From Prostheceraeus crozeri (lineage: Eukaryota > Platyhelminthes > Polycladida > Euryleptidae), in NCBI GenBank assembly GCA_907163375.1, contig CAJQUW010015358.1, positions 186,001 to 250,000 of the forward strand: a DNA stretch of 64,000 nucleotides, in the 5' to 3' direction. A model generated the notes under the pieces. It saw only the letters and a program-made list of their open reading frames with translations, made no database searches and was not told the DNA's origin. The translations under genes and the position numbers were made by a program. Shown in pieces: positions 24,310-36,300 of this stretch (its first letter is position 1; each line of letters opens with the position of its first letter).

Positions 24310-27300
24310 GTGAGTATCCAATATGTGGTGGTCTTTGTAATGACATCAGGATGGGGTGTGGAGTCATTTGAGAAATTTGATATTATTGCAAATTGAGCGC
24401 GGAAACTTGACTTCAGACATGTGCACGCATGTAGTGAAGGCGACCAGACATTTTTGTACACCTCTACCTGAGGAGGACAAATGGTCTACAGATACTCATT
24501 ATGTCATTATACTCATCTAATTGCTATGCAAGCTATGTTCGTTGAACAATTATCACAGTTTGGAACACTGCTAGTTTCTACTATTAGTTGTAGCGTCAAA
24601 CCCATGAGCAATCATGTAATATTTGCTACCTTTCATCGGTAGTTGATCAGAAGCGGAATATTCGATGCATATTTTGACTAAATCAAAAAGCAAGCAATCT
24701 CATTTTCTGGTGGATTTTGTGATCAATTTAAAATTATACAGTTGGACAGCGCTTCGGAATTCCGACCATTCAAACGCGATTTAGTTTTTGCTAGGTGGAC
24801 CTGTACGCGGTCATTTTACCTCTTCAGCATTTTGTGGTGTTCACACGGTGACCTGCATGAAGTTTTGCAGGAAGCGAGATCATACCTGAAAGATTTTCAA
24901 TTGTTTATGTCTTTTTTTTAATTCATTCGTATAAACATTTGGATAATGGATTATTATTTGAATTCATCCAGATAGCAAGTACAACATGATGTACAACAAC
25001 AATGTGATGATGACATACCCCTGTTATCAGGGTTGGCAGCAGCCCAAAAAATCACTCGGGCTTTTGCTCCTAGTGAAATTTTCTGCTTTGCCCCAAATAA
25101 TACAGGATTTGCATTTTTGCGAAGCTACTGCATAGGCAGACCGAATGCATCTTTACACACGAAATGTACCGTAGTTATATAACAATCAAATAAGGAAGCA
25201 GTCATCTTTCATCTACTCTTCAATCCACTGTGATGCCGACAGATTTATTGATGGGCCATCTCATATCTGAAGACTATAGCAGACTCAGATTAACCAGACT
25301 GCAAACTGCGGTACAATCCAATTAATATCACATCATGAGAAGGTCACGAATCAAAGCACCTGAATGTTTGAAGAATATTTCAACATTTTCACGCTAATAT
25401 TGCTGCAACTATCCGTCAAACAGGATATGTAGAGTAGACAGGAACAGAGTGCTAAGTCACGACTAAGCTTCATTAGACAACGGCGCACCCACATTTAAGT
25501 CTTGTCATTAATGTGCAAAAGGAAATGCCTCTAACTCGAAGTCATTGTGTTGAAACTAAAAAATGCAAAAAATCGTCAACACCTAGGTCTTAATCGTCCC
25601 ATCATTGTTCTAACCCTGGGACCACTGTTAATCAGGGATTTTTTTACCGGCATCTTTGAGCTATAGCCTATGGTGATTCACAAATAAAGGTGTTAGTAAT
25701 TGTAGGGACAGTTACATTTGTATAGCTGATGGGCGTCTCGCGTCTCTGTTGAACATTTTTTACTTAGTTGCATACATGCGACTTTAATGCGATATGATGA
25801 TATTGACATGTGTATTAACTTTGATACTCATCTGATTTGTGGCATATTCGATCACTAGTGGTATGGCATGGAAATATGCGATCAGTCCATCGATATTCTG
25901 GATGTAGATCCTACATGGCACGGCTTATGCTGTTTTCAGCTCGTTACATCACCTGCCCACTGGCTTTCGCTTCTACAGTCAGTGGAGTTGTCCTATATAT
26001 AGAAGAGATTTGCTAACGCAGATTGATTCATTGACAGCCATATGAAATCGTCAAGGCCGTTTAACCCACCATCTCAGATTTTGCTCATATTTATTTTATA
26101 GACAGGGTTTGGTCTCATAAGAAGAACTCTAGATTTGTTTGAGTTACAGGCCTCAAAGTTGCCTATGTCGTTTTGTATTGGACGACAGATTTTCCCTATC
26201 AACGGTCCAAAGCAACGACTAAAATGCGTCTAACTTTGTTTCCATTGAAGCTAGCCTCACCAAAGTTTGTGCACGTGTTGTTCATGATGTGCATGAGAAG
26301 TGAGTGCCCTCATACATCTGCACTATTTTTGACATAGAAATCGACACTTTGTCAAAAGGTAGCGATTTTCTTTCCAATATTTGAAAAATCGCACACTTTG
26401 AAGCTGAATGACCAAAAGGGCCCACCTCAAACTTCAATCAAATTTTTGTGGCATAATTACTGAATGCAATCCAAAATAGCGACAAAAGATAGGCGTGTTT
26501 TTTTCCTTTGGGAGATAGGGACAAAAAAGCCACATTTTTCAGATTTTTACTTCGTTTCTCACACTATTTGTAATCAATAATCTGTAAATGGTTGTTCTGC
26601 GCATCTTTTCATGCCTGTTCCATTGCACAGGATGGTAATATATCGTTGCACACCAACTGACTTCTTCATGATGCGCATTGTTGGATTGCATTGTTATAAA
26701 GAATCGTAAAACATAACTGATTATTTTCCTTCAATTATAGCCTGCATGACAAACAGCAGCTTCGGATACAGGCTACATTTTTCTAGTATGCTCGTTATTC
26801 TCCGCGAGTGACTTTTAAGGTGACATTCTTGCTCTCAAGTAAGGAACTTATTTCTCGTGCTGACGCAGTAATCAACTTTTCGGCCTAGATCTTCTGCACC
26901 AGAATCCTTTCAATGATTCATTGAGATTGGGTGGCAGCTTTAGTTTAGGAAAATATAGAAATGGCTTGGAGGTACTTCTATGAAAAAATATTCAAGGTTG
27001 AAATGGATAAAATTGACAATATAAGATTGCATTTGACTAATGCCATATAATCTTATTGCAATTCTCCGTTGACAGGCGGATTATGTAATATATAAATTCA
27101 AACGCACTAGGCCGAAAAGTTGATTACTGCGTCAGCACGAGAAATAAGTTCCTTACTTGAGAGCAAGAATGTCACCTTAAAAGTCACTCGCGGAGAATAA
27201 CGAGCATACTAGAAAAATGTAGCCTGTATCCGAAGCTGCTGTTTGTCATGCAGGCTATAATTGAAGGAAAATAATCAGTTATGTTTTACGATTCTTTATA

Positions 27301-30300
27301 ACAATGCAATCCAACAATGCGCATCATGAAGAAGTCAGTTGGTGTGCAACGATATATTACCATCCTGTGCAATGGAACAGGCATGAAAAGATGCGCAGAA
27401 CAACCATTTACAGATTATTGATTACAAATAGTGTGAGAAACGAAGTAAAAATCTGAAAAATGTGGCTTTTTTGTCCCTATCTCCCAAAGGAAAAAAACAC
27501 GCCTATCTTTTGTCGCTATTTTGGATTGCATTCAGTAATTATGCCACAAAAATTTGATTGAAGTTTGAGGTGGGCCCTTTTGGTCATTCAGCTTCAAAGT
27601 GTGCGATTTTTCAAATATTGGAAAGAAAATCGCTACCTTTTGAGTGTCGATTTCTATGTCAAAAATAGTGCAGATGTATGAGGGCACTCACTTCTCATGC
27701 ACATCATGAACAACACGTGCACAAACTTTGGTGAGGCTAGCTTCAATGGAAACAAAGTTAGACGCATTTTAGTCGTTGCTTTGGACCGTTGATAGGGAAA
27801 ATCTGTCGTCCAATACAAAACGACATAGGCAACTTTGAGGCCTGTAACTCAGGAACTACTACGAATTGCAGCAAACAAATCTAGACTTCTTCTAATGAAA
27901 CCAAACCCTGCTATATGTGACTTTCATTTTAGGGTAACCCCACCTTTGTGTAGCAGTTTGTGCAAACCCAACTTGTAAACCAAACAAAATCGGAAATGGT
28001 GGGTTAAAAAATTTCGTTTTTTCTTGACGATTTCGCATGGAGTGACCAAACTGATAGTGCATCTCTGGTGAATTGCGCAGTTCGCATAAGGTGAGTTAGT
28101 TGAGCATGGTGACATGAGCTCCTAAGGCTGGAGTTACATAGAACGTCACGTTTCACTTTTCATTTTTCACTGGTCACGCGTGAAGGGAAAAATGGATGCA
28201 TTGCCAGAATAGAAATCGTTTACATAGAGTTTCATGTGTCACTTTTCACGTGTCTTCACTCTGCCATTCCTGTTTCACGCGTGAAAGGAATAATGATTCC
28301 GACCATTAAAAGTGACGTGAAAAAGAAAAGATTGTATGTCAGCATCACAGACTGAAATGTGATTGGATGATGTTTTATAATGCGGAAAATTTGAAGCAGT
28401 ACAGGCTTTCATCTGTATTTGCTGATCGTGAAAAAATGGACGCTTACAAGGAAGAGTTGTGTGCCCAAGTGCAGGAAAATGAGCTGCTGTGGGATCCTAC
28501 ACATCCCGATTATAAGAACAAGGACCAGCGGAAGCAAGTGTGGGAGGCAATTGATGAGCGCCTCCCCGCTCCTGACGGTAAGTGATGGTTTGCTCTGATT
28601 TCGATATATTCGCCTAAATAGATGACAATAGCTTCATCAGGAGAGACGTCCATTTCGCATACACAACAGTAATAAAATGACAACCGGCGTGAAAAGGAAA
28701 TGACGTGATGCCTATGTGAATCGTGAGTCGCAAAGCGTGAAGCGATGAGTCGTGAAACGTGAAGCGTGACACGTCAAACGTGAAACGTGACGTTCAGTGT
28801 AACTCCAGCCTAATGAGTAGATGCGTTAGGTACTAATCTAAATCGTAATCATGAATAAATAGCATTAATTCAAGATAAAAACTGTTTCTACTGCATGCTC
28901 ATTGCTCATGTGCAGGTTGTCCCAGAAGTAAGGAACGATATGATTTGTCTCTCAAACTTGTTGCTTATGTTAAGTATCTTCAAAATGCGATCAGAATAGT
29001 CATTTGTGTCATCTAGCTCTATTCCAAAAAACATGTTGTTTAAAAGAATTTTGTTGTTTAATTTGACTGACCACTGTCACTTTAACTGACCATGCCAAAA
29101 TTGATGCATCAGTAGAATTTATGCGTTCTATTATCAGTTGATAGTCGGATCATATTTCATCTGATTCAAAGCTGTGTCTATGTAAGCAATAAAAATTCAC
29201 GAAAAATGTCACACGATATGAATAGAAACTCGGAATGCTTTGCAACGTGATTGTGATGTTGATTTTAAATTTGAATTTGAATCGCACTGCATCTGCATGT
29301 ACGCAGGGCAATAATCACTTGCTACGTTTTGTCGATGAAAAAATGGACCTAGGGCCTATTACGCGAGTGATGACTGATAGTGCAATTAAAGCACATGACG
29401 ACCCACGGTATCGTTGGCGATCCTTGTGCACCATAATCAGAGGCGGAGTTGTTCAAATATTTTGACGCGGAATTCACTTTTCACAACAAGCCTTAGCCTG
29501 GGATGCAGTGTTTCGATTCTCGATTTTTGAGAAAAACCCGCCGATCGAAAACATTAAAAAAGAATAGAAATCAATGAAAACACACATCCTATTTTGCAAG
29601 GGAGCATTTTCCAAGGTTTTGAAAACATAAGACACCCATTTAGAATTATTCAAAATTAGTGAAAAAACGTAACTGCACCTAGACCAGTTCAATAATATTG
29701 AATAATTCTTAGCGATGTGAAACGGACTCCATAGATCTATGCAAAATTGTACATGTGCATAAAATGAGAAAAAATCCACAGCGAACGTACTTGAAAAATA
29801 TTTATTCAAAACGGAAAAAATGTGAAGTGTATCTGCGTAAAATTATGACTTATCAGATAATTTCTGACTTGTTTGTAGTAAAGACAATTAAAGAGAAAAC
29901 AAAAACTACATGTATAAAGACTGTAAGTATGAAACTCTATGAAAGTTACAAAACAGAGTCTTTGGCACTTTCATCAGATCTCTTCGTCGAGATCAATGCT
30001 GGAGCGCAGACATTTTGCCGCAGCCGATGCGATGACACCGTCCAAAACACGCCGTTTACGGTTGTCGGAAAGCTTTTCCAATTTTTCTTTTCCGTTGAGT
30101 GCTTTCTCGTACTTTACTTTATCTTCATCTCGAGCAGCGATCAACTCGGCGATCAAACGATCCTTTCGATCGATTTTTTCTTCTGACACCGACGCCAAGG
30201 CATCTGATTGCCTCTTTATGAAGGTCTTCATTTCTTTGTCGTGCTCTAAAGCCGCCGAAAAGCTTTTTGTCATCTGTTGCTCGATCTTTGCAATGTTCTC

Positions 30301-33300
30301 TCCTTGTCGCAGACGTGCGGCTTTTGACAATTTTGAGTGAGCATTGAGGCAACTGACACGCAGGCTTGGTACAACATCGATGTTTTCCACACCTCCGACG
30401 CTGGTGATCTGACTCTTGACGAAAAGTATTGCATCCAATGTTTCGTCATGCAGCAAATTTTTTTTCTTCGTCAAAACGTCCCCCATGGAACTGAATTGGC
30501 GCTCGGCCGCTGCATTTCCGTGGGGAAGGCACATGGCTGCTCCTACCACACGACGAAGGAGAGGATATTTGTCCTCGTTGACGAGTTTCGGCCAGGCTTC
30601 CTCGACAGAAGTTCCAGGAGGACAGGGTGTGTAGACTGTCAAGCGCAAGGTACGCGTTTCAGCAGACAACTCTTCGATGTGCCCATCCGGAAAAAACAGC
30701 ATCTGGGAGCATTTTTGCGAAACTGGTAACGTTTCTCGTAAAACTTCTCGACAAGATTGACGCCGGATCAAGGAAACGTAGATATTTCAAGACTTTTTTC
30801 GAACGGCAAATGCTCTAGCATGTGACGTGCAATTTAATGTGAGACTTTGACGTTATTCGATTCGGGAAGATAAGTACCGGCAATTCGTTGAACGAAATAG
30901 TTCATCTTGTTCTGAGCATCAGTGACTGAGGTACCACTCCCTCCGTTGAACAACAATCTCATCTCGGGAAGGTGGGGAATAAGAGAAGCTATGAGCTGCG
31001 CAGAGTTCTTGGTAGAGCTTTTTAGACCGAAGGCTGTCCAGGCCTTCGACTTTCATTCACCACTCTTTATCACCCTTAGGATTATAGCTTCCTAATTTTC
31101 AAATTTCATTATTTCGGTCTATATGTGTTAATTAGGTGAAATAGGCCTATCCACAGACTCCTCTACGACTACTAGTACAGAAGTCTGTCGCCCATCTTTC
31201 TTGTTGTTTTATCAAAAAAACTCACATGCCAGAAAACCCGCCGAAATCCTTAAAGTTCGGTGAATAACCCGTATACCCGCCGAAATTTCCAAAAACCGGC
31301 CGCGGCGGGTAAACCCGCCGGAATCGAAACACTGCTGGGATGACAAGTGTCAGACTCACATTAAAAATGCTTTGAATAGTTTAGTACGAACAAGTTTTCC
31401 CTACGAAGAAGGATCAAAATCAATTATATGCAATTATTTTGAAGCACACACGAATTCCAAGAGTTAGTGTTCATGAAACAATTTTTCTATAGCTGAAGCT
31501 ATCCTGGCAAAATTCACCAGTATCAAGAAATCAACGAAAGCGACAAACTTCAGAGACTGAACGTTGTTTCTAATTGGCTTAGTACGATTGCCATGAAGAC
31601 AAAGTGCCGAATTCATTCCCTGGTGCGGTTGGAGAAAATGTAACAGTATTTGCATAGCAGTAGGACGATGCTGCTGTCGGATGGAGTTCACAAATGCCAA
31701 CAAAATTGACAACACATTTACATCCGCGGAAAGTTAGAGTTTGGTTTGTTTTTACGTATGAAAACCTAGTGAGTAGCGAAGATTGACATTTGAAATTTTT
31801 TTGAGTGGCGTTCGAAATTCAGAAATTATTGAATTAATAGATGTGTAATATTCTGCCTATTTTCGTCAAGGTCAATTCGGGATTATCCACGTGATAGGAG
31901 AATAGGAAATAGGTATCACACAGTGACAGATGTCTTGAATTTGGAGAAACTGTCCTGGTCAATAAAGAAGATTTTTTCCTTCAGTCACATACGTAACACT
32001 TCCCATCAGTTGCCCTTTTGTTTTTTTTAATAATTGTAATGTCATTTTTTCAGTTTTGCTGATAGTCTTCTACATCTGCTTTTATACAGTCCTGGCTCTC
32101 TTTTTTGCGGCAATGATTACAATTTTCCTGCATTTTGTTATCAGTCAAGATGAGCCTTTCAGAACTGGTTACCAAAGTCCTCTTTTATTGACTCCAGGTA
32201 AGTTTCTTAACGCATTTATTTTGACAGTTAATGTTATTATCATACTCAAGATAGTGTCTTCGGATATTAAATACATTTCACAAGAAGTTGTGTCCTACAC
32301 CATTGCGCTTCTTCTTACTTTTGATCTTCATCAGCCGAATATGCTCTCGATGAAATGATGCCAGTAATTTATGAGTATTTATATCCAAGTAATTAATACG
32401 GTTGTAATTGTATACATGGAGATCAGTTATATGAGGTGAATGTGCAACCGTCCACTTGATTTACATGGTATGTGTCAATTACAACAAGCGTGTTAGTTGT
32501 TAAAATGGGATTCTTGTCTCAATGACCTAGAGCTCGTTGGAATAGATTACTTCACTACATGTAATTGCAGGATTGATCTGAAATAAAAAATGTTGATTTA
32601 AAAATCTGCTATACCTCATCGGGTGGGCGAAATGAAAAGACTTGTGTGGTTAAACAGCGGTTTCATAATTTACAGTATTCATGAAAGAATTTGAACCGTT
32701 TACTGCATCATTTTTATATGAACAAAAAAACTGCAACATAATTTGATCGAAGCTTTTCGATCTGCTCTATTTCATGACCGCAAGCGAAATGAGCAGCACG
32801 AAATGGTAACGGAGACTGCCTAACACCAAGACGTCACAACAATTAGAAAGTGGAACAGAGAGCTAGGAGTCAGTTCATGCACTTGCTCACCCAATCGTGC
32901 AACTTGCTGTGAACAAAGAACGATTACAAAGACCTTCTACAGCAGAAATCTGAAAATATTCAAGGCCAATGCAAACGAAGACCGTGCACAAAATCCTGTC
33001 AGGCAAAGGACACTTATTACCGACAGCTTCTAAGATGCGCAAGAAATAAAAATTATGCACTGAGAACGCGTGAAATATGCTACTGTGGATAGTTCAGCAA
33101 ATGCACATAAAGTAGTTGTCAGAAAATGGCGCCTGCAGCATCTGAATTTACAACAACTAAAAACTTGAGACGGGAGCGCTTACTACTATTCGGAATCATT
33201 GTTACATTACGCTACGGATTTTGATATGTACTACTCTATTATGTAATCAATTTGCTATCTGTTTGTCAGTTATGTAAGGTTGTGAATTGGCACTTAAATT

Positions 33301-36300
33301 TTGCTTTCTTTCAGTAGCATATGCCATGAAGCAAAGTCGAAAACTTAAAAGAGTCAGATCGCAGATAAGTTAAGAGAGTATCTGACTCAAAGGAATAATT
33401 TTAGTGGTAAAAAGTAAAAGATAAAATTAAGCTTCGTGCAGCCTGACGTGCCTTCGGCGTCCAGCGCCTTCTGTGCGTTCGGTGGTCAAATGGCGGTCTG
33501 TAATGTTTTACAAATGTTTAGAGTCGGATCAACGAAAATGACATCACACTGAATCAGCAAAAAAAAATTTGGAGCCAAAACCTTTAGAAAATTAGACTAT
33601 TCCCCCAGCTGTGCTGCCCTTGGAGTCTTGACGAGTCGTGTATCGGAGTGATTTTCTAAGAAGCCCTCGAGAATTATACTTATCATTGTTAGTGTAGTAA
33701 TACAGGGTCATTTCGAAAAAATCAATGCACTTCAAAAGCAATTTTATTATAACAAGAAGCCATCACGACAAAAAAGAAACGCACAACTCAGTAAAATGGT
33801 TCGTCTTATTCATCCACTTTTCCAACCTATGAAGGAAACTGCGATGAACAACTTGCAAAGTAGGAACAAGGTCACTTTTGGATCGCAATTCTGTGAATGT
33901 TTCTTGAATGCACTATTGTAGAGAAATGCGGTCGGGGAAACGATGCTTTTGAACAAATAAAAATGCAAATGAACAATTGATGTTTTCAGGCTTCATGAAA
34001 GCTGTCGAAAAGCTGCTCAAAGCTTAATGACGAGCAGTGGCGTCATCTCCGTGCCTGCGAGGCCTTCGCCGCATACCCAAAAATAATTATTTATGTTCAT
34101 AAAACTTAAGTGCAAATAGTTTTGATTTTTTGTGTTTGAGAGCATCTTTACGTTTACACCTTTACACACACTTTACAGTTTCAAGTCACTACTCTCAAAT
34201 ACGTTCCGAGCGCCAGCGCTCAGCTGTTAACTGCAGGGATCTTCAAGCAATCACACATGTGTTCACAGCAAATCACAGAGATTTGTGTGTTTGTGTGATA
34301 TGTGGAGCGTGTGCGCTTAGCTCGATCGTCTTCTCCCGATAGAAACGAAGAAGCAATTACATTGCAATAAAAGATCTATTTATAAATTCTTAGATTCAGA
34401 TAGAGAGAGACGCAAATTTTCCCTATTCGTGGCTTCGCCAAATTTTGGAGAAGATGATGACGCGTTGAATCGTCGTGTTTGCGTTCACCAATGGCTGAAT
34501 GTCAGATCGGAAGGTTAGAAGCCGCAGAAAGGAGATAGTCATGAAGTGATTCAGTCAGAGATAATGATTCAAGACATATTCCGATATTATGTTTATGGCG
34601 ACGATTTCAACAGTGACTATTTCCTACACCGGCCAGTCGTCCGAGGGATTATGCAGAAAACTCTAGCTATCCTACACGAAGTTTATGGCATTGAAATAAA
34701 AACTAAACCACTCTCAAGGAATAGAATATGAGGAGGAGCACAAAAATATTTTAGCAGCCCTAAATTTGAAACATGTAAGTAATTGACAGGCTATAATAAA
34801 CACAACAGAGTCTTGCGTTGGCGAGAGCTTCCTCGAGAGTGAATTCTCTCCATAGTAATCTCACCAAGGCGATCAAGCGTCAAGTGAGAAATCAACATCA
34901 CATTTTCATTGTCGTTTGACGTTTAAAATCTTGGGAAAACAAGAGTCGCGTTGACGAACAGTCAGGTTAGGATTGCATGCTTATGAGGCTGTTCAGAAAA
35001 AGAGGCTGTCACATAGGACTCATAGTGAATCACAATTCACATGCAGAATAGTCAACATTGGGTAGTCTAAGGACTTCAGTGTACCTTTCATTTAAATATC
35101 AGTATCTATTTCTCACATCATTTCATTTCATTCTGTAGTCATGGATGCCAGCATGATTTGAATGTTCATGTACTTGTACAAGTGTTTGAAAATTCACTGA
35201 AATTAAGATAGTGTCAAATTAATTATTTTATGCAGTTCATGTTGTCTGCTGCAGAAATATAGGAATACACTTTGGAGCGAAGGCACGCTTTGGTCTGGGA
35301 GCATGCGACGCCACTGATGACGAGTATCCTGAATTAGATGTTTCCCATCCTACTGAAAAATATTAGATAGATAAGTTGAACAATCGCTATTGCCTGCATG
35401 ACGAAAACAGTATTTCCTCTTCTCGTGGTGGCACACATTCAAGGAGAAAAAGAGATTGGCGCATATCGAAGAACATTATCGTTGTTCTTATGGCAATCGC
35501 AGGCACCGGTAAACTCTTCGCGAGATATCTCAAGAACTTGACTTGAGTTACTTTTGTGTCCATCTGATTTTCCGCTAAGACTTAATGCTGTCAAAGCCTT
35601 TCGCTCTGCAAGTAAAAGTCTAACTGAAGCGAAGCTCATTGAAATCGTCGTGTCAGAACATCAGCCCCATATGCTATGTTCCGCAGTGGTGCCATCAAAC
35701 CTGAATTGTTTTTCAGTAGCAATGAAGCAAGCTTTTACCTAGATGGTCATGATCAGGCTCGAAATGCTGTCATTTGGGGGAATTGGAGGACCATCACATA
35801 TTTACAGACAGGAGAAGCTGTTCACAGATGAGGTGACCGTGTTTGCTCAGTCAGTGCTGGTTATCTGTTTGGACCATTTTTCCGTGATGGAGCAAATTTG
35901 AATAGTGCCAACTACATCGAAGTCGTCCAGCACCTCCATGAAGACATGCAAGCTGCACTGAGCCATCACTGATTCCAACATGTTTGGTTACAGCAGGATG
36001 AAGCCACACCTCACACTGCGGTGAACACCCGAAGCTGTCTTCGTGGATGGTTCGGTAACCATTTCATAGGTGCCCAGTTTATCTTAGATTGTCCTTCTAA
36101 TTCTCCGCATATATCACTCTGTGACTTCTTTCTTCAGGGAATGCTGTCAAATTTCGTTTACTCAAAAGCACCGTTTCCAGACCGCACTTCTCTACGACAG
36201 TGCATTCAAGAAACATTCACAGAACTACGCTCCAGAAGTGACCTTGTTCCTACTTTGCAAGCTGTTCATCGCTGCTTCCTTCATAGGTTGAAAAAATGGA

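Larger units (their letters stand above)
24310..32053 (+). other. ATP1B: intron 1 of the beta-subunit gene
   Basis: This 7.7-kb GT-AG intron contains a large inverted repeat (26041-28037), a Harbinger derivative (28126-28810) and a hAT copy (29506-31334). I recognise nothing in 24310-26040, 28814-29497 or 31343-32053: these stretches are AT-rich with only short chance reading frames. Confidence 0.85.

Noticed and set aside
25027-25640. CAGGGTTGG and AACCCTG as possible ends of a hAT element
   Set aside because: The inverted match is short and interrupted, and the flanks show no 8-base duplication.
28914-28960. A motif caggttgtcccagaagtaag resembling a mariner terminus
   Set aside because: No matching inverted end was found nearby and no coding remnant lies next to it.
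29755-30340. Plus-strand frames of 130-143 codons over the hAT element
   Set aside because: They are antisense shadows of the transposase on the minus strand.
32820-33210. A stretch that at first looked like the helix-turn-helix part of a Tc1-type transposase (RQRTLITDS and following)
   Set aside because: The blocks do not follow the family order, stops are frequent, and no catalytic motif follows. Not supportable.
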